Shown piece by piece: positions 13,901-25,611 of a stretch of DNA of 64,000 nucleotides. Where the stretch lies: the NCBI GenBank assembly GCA_019925105.1, contig JAHGAU010000031.1, positions 749,920 to 813,919 of the forward strand. The letters run 5' to 3'. The position numbers and the translations under genes are program-made. How positions within the stretch are numbered: position 1 is the stretch's first letter; every line of letters begins with the position of its first letter. Origin of the DNA: Niebla homalea. Taxonomy: Eukaryota; Ascomycota; Lecanoromycetes; Lecanorales; Ramalinaceae. The notes beneath the pieces are model-generated. The model saw nothing but the letters and a program-made list of their open reading frames with translations, did not search any database and was not told where the DNA came from.

Positions 13901-16754
13901 GAAAATTAAATAAATATACTTTTAATTTACGATATATAACTTAATAATTTTACCTTATAATATTTAGAAGTTAACGAAGTATAATAAAGAATAAAGTAAA
14001 AAACTAAAGTTTATCCTTAAATTCCCGCCCTTTAAGAAACCTGATAGTATATTAATTAATACCTTTACCGGTAAGATTAAGGCCCTTAAAAAACATTTTT
14101 CCCCCCTTTATTAAAAGTTAACCTAAATAATATTAACGGCGTTACGTACTTTAACCCCGTATTAATAAATAAAATAATAATATAAGGTATAATAATTAGG
14201 GCGATTAATAAATTAAAGAAAAATAAATCTTTAAAACTAAATAAAATTCTTAATAAATTCTTAATAATAGTAACTTTATTATTTAAAAAGGTTTTTATTT
14301 ACTTTTTTTTTAATATATTTTAACGTTAATTATTATTTATATAAGTTTAAAAAAATAAAGACAATTATCCTTAAGCAGTTTATTAAACCGGATTACTTTA
14401 AGGTAAAGTTTTATAGACTTATTATATTCTTATATACGTTAAGGAAAGCCTTAAAAACGGTAATAATGAAGATCCTTAACGATTATATAAAAAATTATAA
14501 ACTTCTCCTTAATTAATAGATAGGAGTAAGGAAAAATCGGTTAATAAAAATAGCCCTTAAAGGATTAATTAACGGAATATATATAGTATAAGGTTACGGG
14601 AAGAAGTATATTACGAGCCTTTTTTCTTTCAATATTATAAGTACCTTTAATAAAATAAATTATTAAAGGTTATTATATAACTTAAAGAGAAAAAAATATT
14701 ATCCTTTTTAATTAAATAAATAAAGAATTTCTTAAGCGATTAAGTTACGTCGATTAATTTAAGATAAAAAATAAGCTTAATAAAGCCCGTTATAACGGGA
14801 ATTCCTTAAGGATTACTTATTTCTTTTATATTATTTTTATTCTTTAACGGTTTATTAATTAAAAAGCTTATTAAGTTAAAATAAAAAATCTAAGTTAAAA
14901 GCTTTATTAACGACATTTATTTTTTAGCTTATAATATCTTTATACGTATAAATTATCTAGAATTAAAATAAGCTTATAAAGTTCATTTTCGGTAAACGAG
15001 AATTTACGGGGCTTAATTTACGTTATATAAGTATAAATTCGTTTATATAATTAAAAGCTTAAGGCTATACGATATAATAATTATAATAGACTTAAGTAAA
15101 GTTACGGTAAAGCCGGATACCAATATTAAAGTCCTTAACCTTTAAATAAATAAAAAGCTTAATTAAAAGGATTATATAAGAAAGGTTTAAAAGAAAATAA
15201 CTTTATAAGAAAAAAGCCTTATTTATTTTATTATATTAATATAAAAAGTTATATAATAAAAGGCCCGGACTATTTATTAAGTTATAATAAAGTTAATAAT
15301 AATATACGTTACGGTTATCTAATATATACTTAAGGGTATTCCGGGATATAAGAAAAAGCTTATTTAAATATTATAAAAAGTCTAGAATTAATATTTAAGA
15401 GTAATTAACGGTATTCATAAAGTAATCCTTATCGCGGTATTAAAATTTAAGGTTTTTATATCGCCGATTAAGGTTTTATTAAATTAAATAATTACTTAAA
15501 TAAGGCTAAAGAAAAATATATACTTAATTATAATAATAGGAAACGGGCGGATCCGCCAGAATCTTAATAAGCTTTAAGTTAAAAAAAATAAATTAAAGAT
15601 ATTTATTTCTTTTCTTATTAAAATAAAGCGGGAATAAGTTAAAAAGGAAATTAACTTTATTAATATCCCGGAGGTTAACTTAAGCGGGTATAAATTTTTA
15701 TTAAACGTAAAAAAAACCAAGATTAAAAGGATTTAAAGAATAAAGGTTATAACGATTATTTTATAAATTATAATAAAGTAAATTAAACGTTAACGGAAAT
15801 ATAAGGACTTTATACTTTAAGGTTATTATTATTTAGCTTTTAATAATAAAAAGATTATTAATAAGTATTTCTATTATTATAATATTATAAAGAAAAGTAA
15901 TAGCGTATTAACGATTTAACTTTAAACGGGTAAAAACGGTTTAACTTACTTCTTATTTATTATATATATCGGGGGTCGGATAAACGTTAAGTATAAGTAC
16001 GGATAAAAAAAGTAAAACGTTATATATATCCTTATTTCTTATTTTTTATTTACGGAGGTTAAGTTAAAACTTATCGTAAAAGTTAATACTTATAATTATT
16101 ATTAAATATTATTTATAAATAAAATATCCGGGTAATTATTAAATTTATAATATTTACCGGATTATTATTATAGTTTAATTTTATTATAAAGATAAATAAG
16201 GTTATTAAAGATTTTACGGAAAAAGCCCATTACTAATTAAAGAAAAAAAAAGAGAAGCGGAAACCGGCTATATTAATTATATAAACCGGAAAATATCTTC
16301 TATAATTATAAAAATATAATAATAGACGTTTATTAAAAGTCTTTAAAGGAGTTAACGATAATAATAATATAAAAAAGGTATATATTAAACGCGTAAGTAT
16401 TAATAAGGATATTTAAAAGTATTATATAAGGTTAAAGTAATATAAATATATAAAGGAGCGGAAGAGTAATAAGTTTAAGGATAATCCTTAAAAGGATATA
16501 ATCGTAATATTATAGATTTTCTTAAGGGAGTTAAAATATAAAGAGTATATAAATAAATTGCTACTTTCTAAACGGTTATTAATATCCTTTACCTTAGGGG
16601 ATAAAGGGTAAAGGCCTGGTAAACGCCGGTTTTTACTTTAACGTTATAAGTATCAGGTTTTTACGGTTATTAATAAGGTTAAAAGGCCGCGTATTAAGGA
16701 ACGCCGGAATTAGCTTAGCTAGACCCGTAGTATAAATCAATCAATCAATCAATC
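10945..16754 (+). mobile_element. Tad-type LINE (non-LTR retrotransposon), copy 1
   Basis: The 5' end carries ATGGCGACGAACAA at 10,963, shared with copies 2 and 3. The 3' end is a (CAAT)5 tail. Reading through RIP stops, ORF2 reverse transcriptase is clear: a GIP(Q)G box at about 14,790, followed by FIND (from FxDD) near 14,901-14,914 and text matching Tad-family polymerases (YGA.FTLYKYKFVY-like). Length from the ATG is about 5.79 kb, close to the other copies, so it is probably full length. CpA survives only in roughly the first 100 bp and the last few tens of bp. It is flanked by a 13-bp target duplication and lies inside Gypsy E. It is not functional. Confidence 0.85.
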
Positions 16755-16767
16755 AAATTCTTTTAAT
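16755..16767. repeat. Target-site duplication, right side of LINE copy 1
   Basis: This 13-bp repeat is identical to 10932-10944. Its first bases overlap the end of the CAAT tail. Confidence 0.75.
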
Positions 16768-19358
16768 AATTAAAGGAAATTATCCGTTCGTTCATTTCTA
16801 TATATATAATAGTAAACCCTTATAACTTATTAGTACAACGTTCAACTATTCCTATTTACGATAAAAAACGATAATAAGCTTATATTTATCCTTATATTTA
16901 ACTGGAAATTAATAAAAGTATTTTTTTTATTTATAATTATAATAAAGTTATAGCCGGAAAGAAGGGTAATAATCTTTAATTATAAAGGTAAGGGATAGCT
17001 ATTTATATTTATAATTTTATTTAAACTTTATATATTGATTACGATATGTCCTTTTAATCCCTAAGGAATATCCCGCCATATAATAAAATATAAATAATTA
17101 AACTTTATTAAGTACTTAGCTTACCGAAGCTTACCCTATTTATATATCTTATTAAATTTTTTTATCGATAATATCTTTATCTTATTTTCTTAAAGAAAAA
17201 GGCTTAATTAGCTATATATTTTTATTCTTTAATTTTTATTAATCTTTAAGTATATCAATTATTTATTTATTATCTTCTTAAATATAAAAGAAATTATTTA
17301 TTATTTAAGAAAGCTTCTTTATTATACTTCCGTCCTTATAGATTATAACTTTATTTAATAAAGTATATTTTATAAATAAATTAACGGTAATAAGGATAAG
17401 TAAGGGATTTAAGTTATTTCTATTTATATCCGGTATATTAAATCGTATTTAATTAATCAAGATATAAGTTATATTTAAAATATCCTTTAATCTTTTTATA
17501 ATTTTTAACTTCTATAATTATTAAGGCTTACGGGATAGTTATCCTCCGGTAATTAATAAGGCAACGTTAAAAGTAATTATATAATATACAATTTACGTAT
17601 TCTTAATAATTAAATTAAGTTAAATTTACTAATTAATCGTTAAGGGATAATTAATAAAGTTCCAGACTTAAATATAATTAAAAGAGGCGTTTACTATATA
17701 TATTATAATACCTCCGTTATATCTTAATTTTATTTATAACTTAAGTTTAAAAAGAAAGTCTTAATTTAATAAATTACCTTTATAAAGAATTAGGATATTT
17801 ATAAAGGATTAAGGAGTTAAAATAATCCGTCCTTTAACGTAAATTATATAATAAATAGGTTTCCCCTTTATAAGAATATCGATATAATAAACTATATTTT
17901 AATAAGTTCCGATTATAAGTTATCCTTTATAAGGATTAATAATTATCCGATTTAAATAATATATATTATTCTTAATAAGTATATTTACTTATGAATTATT
18001 AATAATATAAATTTCGGATTTAACTTATCCCGTATTATTCTCTACCCTTCAATAAAGTTATTAAAGAAAATATTAATATAAGCCTATTTATTTATTTTAA
18101 AGATTAAATTCTCTTATTTAATAACTAAAATGCTCGTAAGAAGCGTATATATTTTAATATTTAAGAAATATTTAAGTTATTTTTTTTTATTTATAAGCGT
18201 TATAAAATATTTATTATTAAGGTAAACTAAAAAATTTAAGGAAAAATGAGTAAAACGGATAAATACCATCGTATAATAAAAACCTTTAAATACGTATCCG
18301 GGGGTAACGTTAATATATTTAACCAAGGATATAAATACTTCCCTTAATAAATCGGTAAAAGTTATTAAATTAACTTTAATTTTATCTTTTAATTATAATA
18401 GGATATCCTTTACGTATAATTTACTTATTTCTTAATCTTTTTTAAAATAACGGAATAAATTATTCTTAAAGTTAAATTATTCTTTATATCCTTAATACTT
18501 ATATATTTAAGACGGGGTTTAAAAATATATAATCGGGTTATTAAAATATATAAAGTTATCCTTAAATAGGTTTTATAGGACGTTTTTCTCCCCCGTAAAA
18601 CCGTAATATATATCTTATTCTTATTCTTTTTATAACGGATCTTTTTACTTTTATTTTTAATAATCCTTTTTTTTAAGTAAAATTTTCTATATTATCCGGA
18701 TATATTTAATAGATTTTAAGGCGTTATTTATATTAATTATTTTATATATTTACGTTACCTTAAAGTAAAGGCTTAAATTAATAAAACGAATTTAATTTCT
18801 TTAATTAAGCTTATCCTCCCGTTATTATACGTCGTAAAAGGGGGGCAGTTAAGGAATAAGTATTTATATTTAAGGTTTAATTATTTTATTATTATCATTA
18901 TTATCCTTAATTATATTAATTATATAAACGCTTATATTATTATTAATTATAAGTATTAAAATAAAAATTATTTTAATTCTATAGTACGTTATTTTAAATA
19001 AAACTATAATTAAATTCCCCTTAATAAAGAAATATAAATTACCGTTAAAAATTCAGCCGAAAATTGGATTAAGGACTTAATTAAAAAGGACGATTATAAA
19101 AAGTATATTAACCAGGTTAATATATAGGTTAATAAGCAGTAAGAGGAAGGTCTCAATATTCCCGGTATTTTATCCGAGATACCGTCGATTATTAATCGTA
19201 TTTTAATTTATTTGTATTTATAAGAAAACTTATTAAGGATATATTTTCTTTAAGATACGGTAAATAAATTTATAACTTTATATTAATATTATTATATACT
19301 ATATTTAATTAATTATATATTCCCTTTAATTTAATATCCTTTAAATATTAAAGGATTT
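16768..19358 (-). mobile_element. Gypsy element E, 5' half (gag/protease side and reverse transcriptase start)
   Basis: The minus strand from about 17.15 down to 16.77 kb translates, through RIP stops, into a Gypsy reverse transcriptase. It has an IWRDIP..GLKGHIVINI-like segment, NSYPLPL, and ITLLSGYNFI. These run up to the residues before the FxDD box, which then continues left of the LINE at 10,944. From 17.2 to 19.36 kb the sequence should hold protease and gag, but it is too degraded for me to identify domains. The right end abuts the 5' LTR of element F. Confidence 0.68.
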
Positions 19359-19612
19359 TGGAAAGGGGGAGAGCATGGAAGACACTAAACTTGCGGATGG
19401 GTGTATGAAGGAAGGGAAACATTAAAAGGGCTGATTAAGGGTGGAATCGATTTATATATACTTAAAAAAGGAAAGGTATAACGGATTATTATAGTAAGCA
19501 ACCTATACCTTATTAACTTATATAGGGGCTATAATTTATTTTTAATTATAGTTTATAATTACTTATTATTTTATTACTTTTACTCTTTTATCCCTTCCTA
19601 TTTTTTTTAACG
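19359..19612 (+). repeat. 5' LTR of element F
   Basis: It is a direct repeat of 32780-33028. The first 32 positions align with one non-RIP difference; the others are G-to-A or C-to-T. It starts TGGAAAGG. The outer 90-140 bp is unmutated (rich in TG and CA), while the inner part is AT-converted. The 3' limit is approximate, because no CA terminus could be fixed. Confidence 0.7.
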
Positions 19613-20999
19613 GTTTTAAGAAGGCTTTTATCTGCTTATATATATTAAGGAATTCGGTCTAGTTATACGATTTAATCGTAAATAATTTACCGTACTTTTT
19701 CCTTAATTAACGGTAAGAAAAATTACGAAGATACCTAAGAAATATCGATTATTATTATTACTATAATATATATATATATTACGAATAATAAGTTATCGAT
19801 TCATATATATCTACTGAATATTTTTAATTATTATTAACCTTATAAATAATTATTAAAATCGAGAAAAGTAAGGGTATTTAATTAACCCCCTTTAAGCACC
19901 CGTATTTAGACATTCTTATTACCACCCTTAATTAATATAAGGACCCCGTTTATACGTATCGGTAAAGCATTATTAATATTTATTAATTAATTATTAATTA
20001 TTAGAAATTAAGAAGTAAAGAAAAACGCCAGCTTTTTTAAAGCGTTTTAATTATAAAAGGATAATAATACCCTTTTATATTAATAACGGGCTTAAACCCT
20101 AGTTAGGAAATAATCGTATATATTACCGGATATTTTAGATTATCGTTAAGGAAATTATAATTTATATATTAATATAAGCCGTTTTCTTAAAATAGAAGAA
20201 ATTAAAATAATTAAAAAAAAATAGAAAAAAATTAGTTACCCTAAACGACGTAAAATTACTATTTAATAATTAATAACCGTAATAATTAAAATATAAAATT
20301 CGTTAAGTTAATATAAATAATTGAACTTAACCGAATTATAAGTTTTAATATCTTATTTTAAGTAACCGAATTATAAGTTTTAATACCTTATTTTAAGCGA
20401 CCGATTAATATAATTATAAATAAACCTCCTTAATTATTATCGGAATATTATATATACCTTAAAGTAACATAAAGTAAGTTTTAATGACCCAATTTAAGTA
20501 AATAATTTATATTAATAAATATATAAACCTCCTTAATAATTATTAAAATAATTAAACCGAAACGTATATCTCGGTAATAAGGGTAATAAAAATAAAATTC
20601 TTTAATAAGCCTTAAATAATTATATATACCTCTTAAAGAGATACTTCTTATTGGAACGTAAATTATTAAATTCAAAGTTATTTAAGCGGTAGTTAGGTTT
20701 TAAACTATTTATAGAAATTTAAACCGGTCTTTAAAATTCTTAAGAAATAACTATATATTATATAATACGCTAATAAGACGTAATAAGCCCTTTATTTTAA
20801 GTTATAAATTAAGCGATTAGGAATCGAAAAACCAGAAAGTAAATAAAAAGAGTAAATAGTAAAAAGATGTAAATAATAAAATTAATTAAAGGAACTAATA
20901 GGAAAGAATAAAAATAAATATACTTATAATAATAATTATATTATATATATATTAAGAATATTAATAATAATTTATAATGGTTAACGACGTAAAATTTAT
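19613..20999 (+). mobile_element. Element F internal sequence, 5' part (degenerate)
   Basis: This AT-rich sequence follows the 5' LTR and is presumably the leader and gag region of F. All frames are broken. It includes two copies of a 35-bp repeat and a repeated AAACCTCCTTAAT motif. The junction with Gypsy copy B is not defined, and 21.0 kb is a guess. Confidence 0.4.
20328..20397. repeat. 35-bp direct tandem repeat, two copies
   Basis: Two adjacent copies begin TAACCGAATTATAAGTTTTA and differ at one position near the end. A second pair of similar segments (AAACCTCCTTAAT) occurs about 100 bp apart, near 20,425 and 20,525. Confidence 0.7.
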
Positions 21000-21996
21000 T
21001 TAATTTAACGGTACCTTCCTTAAAGCTTTTTTATATAAAAGGCAAAGAAAATTAAAATAAATAATTAAAATTTACTTTAATTTAAAAAGGAAATATAAAC
21101 TTATAATAAAATATAATTCATATATACTTATATAATAATTTAAGAGATTAAAAGGACCCTTATTAACGTTATATAATTATATATTAACTTAACCCTTTCC
21201 TTAAAAAAAAAGTAAAAAAAATAAAAATAAAATATAATTATTCGGAATAATTATAAACCCCTTTTTTAAAAATACCTTTATTAATATTAATAATATATTA
21301 ATGATAATATATTTTATTTTATATATATTTTAATACTTTTAAAATAGGAAAAATAAAGTTAAGTATTATTATATAAATTAAAGAATTAATTATAATATTA
21401 TTGCTCTTTTTATTATTATTTTATTTCCTTTATTAAAAAGAATATATACCCCCTTATTTTATGTTAAATAAAGGATAGAGAAGATTAGGATAAATTTATA
21501 TAAATTACGGGGCCATCCTATATTTATTAATAATTATAGATATTATTAAAGACTACTTAATAATAAACCCTATTAATTTCTCTTTAAGGAATAATAAAAT
21601 ATTATTAAAAATCCCTTAATCCCTTAAATTTAAAGGGAATTAATTAATATATATAAAATAAAAAAGGCACTTAAATAATTCTAGGTATCCTCCTTAATAA
21701 TAATAGTAAAATTAAATATAGAAGGAGACTTTATAATACTATTAATAATCCTAGTTTTTACTTTAAAATCGTCGGAAACTTTATAATAAAGAATTATAAT
21801 ATAATTTAACATTAAAACTTTATTTTATAGATTAAGAAAACTGGACAAATAAGAAAATAAACCAAATAATATATAAAAAAAAATCCGTAACGTATAAAAA
21901 AAGATTAAAAGAGATACTTTTTTTAATTAATAAATAAACGCAATAAATATAAGACTTAAAGGAGACGTAACGTATTAAGTAAAATAAATAAAACTT

Positions 21997-22272
21997 AAAG
22001 TTTTACTTATAGATCAAGCGATAAATAATATTATAAAAGAAAATATAAAGAACTTCCAGAAATTATTAAGTTAAGAATTCTTAAAATCAAAGTTTTACTT
22101 ATAAATAAAGCGATAAATAATATTATAAAAGAAAATATAAAGAACTTCCAGAAATTATTAAGTTAAGAATTCTTAAAATCAAAGTTTTACTTATAAATAA
22201 AGCGATAAATAATATTATAAAAGAAAATATAAAGAACTTCCAGAAATTATTAAGTTAAGAATTCTTGAAATT
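21997..22272. repeat. 92-bp tandem triplication
   Basis: Three head-to-tail copies start at 21,997, 22,089 and 22,181, each beginning AAAGTTTTACTTATA. Copies 2 and 3 look identical, and copy 1 differs at a few bases. Copy A has one unit at the homologous place (about 7,255-7,345). Confidence 0.9.
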
Positions 22273-25200
22273 AAATTCCGATAATTTTACGGAGTAAATA
22301 GTGAATAATATTAAATATTATTTTAAAGAATTAATTTTATCTTTAATTACTATAAACGTATACTCCGTATTATATATAACTTAAGCGGAAAAAACATTAA
22401 ACTTAAAAGGCCAAAATATATAATAAATATAATAATTAAATATATATTAAAAGACGTAATTAATTATTTTAAGAATAATCTAACGGATATAAAGCTCCGT
22501 AAACGTTTAATAGAAAACGTATATAAAAAGCTTAATCTTTATAAAGTATACCTTAAGGCAGAATAAGTTACGGAAAAAATAAAAAATAAATAAAAATTTA
22601 AAAAGGAAAAAAAGGATAAAAAAGCGAATCTTAAAGCTTAAATATTTATAAATTAATTAAGTTATATAAACGGAAACCTTTAAGAAGTTACGTTAAAGAT
22701 AAATTTAATATATATCGATTATAACGGAATTATATAAGTATTATAAGTAAAAAAAAACGCGATAAATTAAATATCCTTAAAATTATATAAATAAAAAACT
22801 TTAAGATATCTTAATAATATAAATAGCGTTAATATAATTACCGTAAGTAATATTACCTTAATAATTTAAATATTAAAACCGATCTTAAAATTTATCTTAA
22901 TAAAATATTAATAATTAAGCGGAAAATATAAATTAAAAGCCATAAAATTATTAATAAAATTTATATATTAATTAAAATATTAAATGAAATAATTAATTTA
23001 CTTTAAAATTATTTAATCCGGTTAAATTTAAAAACTTTTATATTAATAGCTTTAAGTCGTTTAATATAAAATTATACTTTATTTACTATAAATATTATAA
23101 TATATTCTTAATGGAGAAATATATAAGTTATCAATAAAAATATAACGGAGGTAATATAAACTTTAATAAAAAAAGATATATATAAAAGAAGGATTAAAAC
23201 CGTAAAAACGGGCGTTATAATAAGGATTACCGATTATTATTATTACCTATAACCGTACCGCTTAACGATTAATTAAACGTATTAGTAAACGTAATAACTA
23301 TCGCTTTAATTATATAAAAAAAAAGAAAAATCCTTAATAAAATCGATAATAAAGGAGTTATCAATAACTTTAATTACGAAGCCATTATTATAAAAAAAGG
23401 ATACCTTTTTAATAAGGACGTTAATTATAAAATAGGTATAATAATAAATATAATTGCGAAGTAATAATAAATTAAAAATAACGATTTAAAAGAAGGAGTT
23501 AAGTTTATATAAATTAAAAAACGAATAAAGGGGAAGCTAAAGGGAAAGGTAAAAACCGGGAAAAAGAAAGAAACTTTAATAAATTATTAAACTATTAAGG
23601 GAGTAAGCCTTAAACGTTAAACGGATCTTATTAATTAATAATATTATACTCCCTATAATATATTTAATATAACTTTTATTATATTTTAGAAAAAAGATAA
23701 ACCGACTTATAAAGAACGTATTAAACCTTAACCGTATACGTTATAAGAAGATTATAATTATTAAGGAAGTTCCTGAAAATAACGGGAAAAAAATATAAAA
23801 GATAATTTAAAATAAACGATTTAAGATTAATAATATTATAGTTATAAACTTAAAATAAGACCTTAAAGTTATACTTAATAAGAATAAATAAGTATATTCT
23901 ATAAAAGCAATAATTATTTATTAACTAAAATAAATAAATAAGTTACTTAATATAAAAGTTAATTAAGGATCAGATATTATTATAATTAACTTAAGTATAA
24001 TAAAGGAATTATAGATAAAAAAAGGCTTTTAAAATTGCTTAAAGTTAATTATTTAAATATATTAATAATAAACGGAGACTATATATTACTTTATATATAA
24101 ATTATATTTAATATTTAAATTATAAGAATAATTAAATCGGTATAAGTATTTATAATATTAAAAAATAACTTAAATTATAATATCTTATTAAGACTCTTAT
24201 AATTAAAGTTAATTACGGTTAACTTTAAGATTTAAATAAAGATATTAAAAATTAAAGATATTATTTATAAAAAAAATATTTAATTACTTAAACCTTAAAT
24301 ATATCCGTTAAGTAAAATACGTTAAAAGCCGGTATATAAGAAGCTATATTATAAAAATATAATAATATTAAAAAAAAAAATTAAGTTAAATTTATTTAAA
24401 TATAAAAATAATAAAGAGAATTTAAAAATTAAATAAAAAATAAAAAAAATAATTAAGATTAATAAACTATAAGAAAAGAAAAAGTTTAAAGAATAAGGTC
24501 GGCTTTAAAAACGTATATTTTAATAATTAATTAATAAGAGAAAAAGGGTATATTTATATACTTAAGGAGAAGAAAAAGTATATAAAAAATAATCAGAACA
24601 AATAAAGGAAAATTAAAAGTAAATTAAAACGGTGAGATAAAATAAAAGAAATAAATTAAATAAGAAGTAAATAAGAATAATTAAGTAAAAGTTTAAAAAA
24701 AACCGAAGGGATAGGATAACAGCGGGAGTACTTAAAAGATAATAAAGAAGCTTAAAAGTATTAAAAAGATAATATAAAAGTTAAGGAAGATACGGTAAAT
24801 AATCCGATTAATAATTTAAAACTAGAAATAAACCTTATTTTATATTAATAGTAGTTTATTAAATAAAAACGGAAAATAATCAGATTTATAAACTTAATAC
24901 CCAATAAGATAAATAAAGAAATAATATGGTATTTAAAGTTATTATTAATTACGTAAAATAACGTTAAACGGTATAAAGAATATATAATATATAAAGAAAA
25001 AGCGATATTAATTAAATTAATAATATTTATAATAATAGAAATAAATAACCATATATATTAAAAATAATAAATAACTTAAAGAAGTTAATAAAGAAAAAGG
25101 AAAACTATATATTAAGGTAATATAAAAAAAAAAGATGAAATAAATAAGAAATAAAAATAATAAGAATTATTTACTTATTATAGAAAGTATAATTTTAAAA

Positions 25201-25426
25201 ACTAAATAACTTAATAACTTAATAACTTATTAAGGACTATTAAAGTATAAGTATGGTACTTATTAAGTTTATTTAAGATATATATATGAAATTACGGATA
25301 AACTAACTTTAAAATTATAAAATAAAAAAATAAATATTAAAATAAAATTATTATAAGTTATATTCTTAACAGATAAAAAAGTAATAAAAAGAAAAATTAA
25401 TACTTTAAAATCGTATAAAAAACTAT

Positions 25427-25431
25427 AAGTA
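25427..25431. repeat. 5-bp target-site duplication (left), AAGTA
   Basis: AAGTA directly precedes the TGTCA terminus of the solo LTR and is repeated at 25607-25611. Confidence 0.9.
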
Positions 25432-25606
25432 TGTCACGGTGTAAGGACTGCGATGCTGATAGCCAAGAGCCCAGTGAATGCGCTAGGCCCAATCGAGCCT
25501 AGCGCATGCCCTCCGCACACTTGTATGCATGCATACTATACCATAGATTTCTCTTCATAGTTGAAATTCAGTCATATTCACCCTTACCCTTACTGAGTCC
25601 CTGACA
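25432..25606. mobile_element. Unmutated 175-bp solo LTR
   Basis: The sequence starts TGTCACGG and ends CCCTGACA, giving TG...CA termini with a 5-bp inverted TGTCA/TGACA, and is flanked by a perfect AAGTA duplication. Composition is normal, with many CpA and TpG, in sharp contrast to the surrounding RIP-saturated Gypsy. Inside is a perfect 11-bp stem (ATGCGCTAGGC / GCCTAGCGCAT) and a GTATGCATGCATAC palindrome. No coding capacity is present. Copy A has the uninterrupted site at 4068-4086. It fits a solo LTR. A small TRIM or other short element with similar termini is possible. Confidence 0.88.
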
Positions 25607-25611
25607 AAGTA
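25607..25611. repeat. 5-bp target-site duplication (right), AAGTA
   Basis: This is the second copy of AAGTA directly after the CTGACA terminus. Confidence 0.9.

Noticed and set aside
20481..20675. 64-codon minus-strand frame
   Set aside because: AT-rich chance frame within element F, with no domain and no neighbours in frame.
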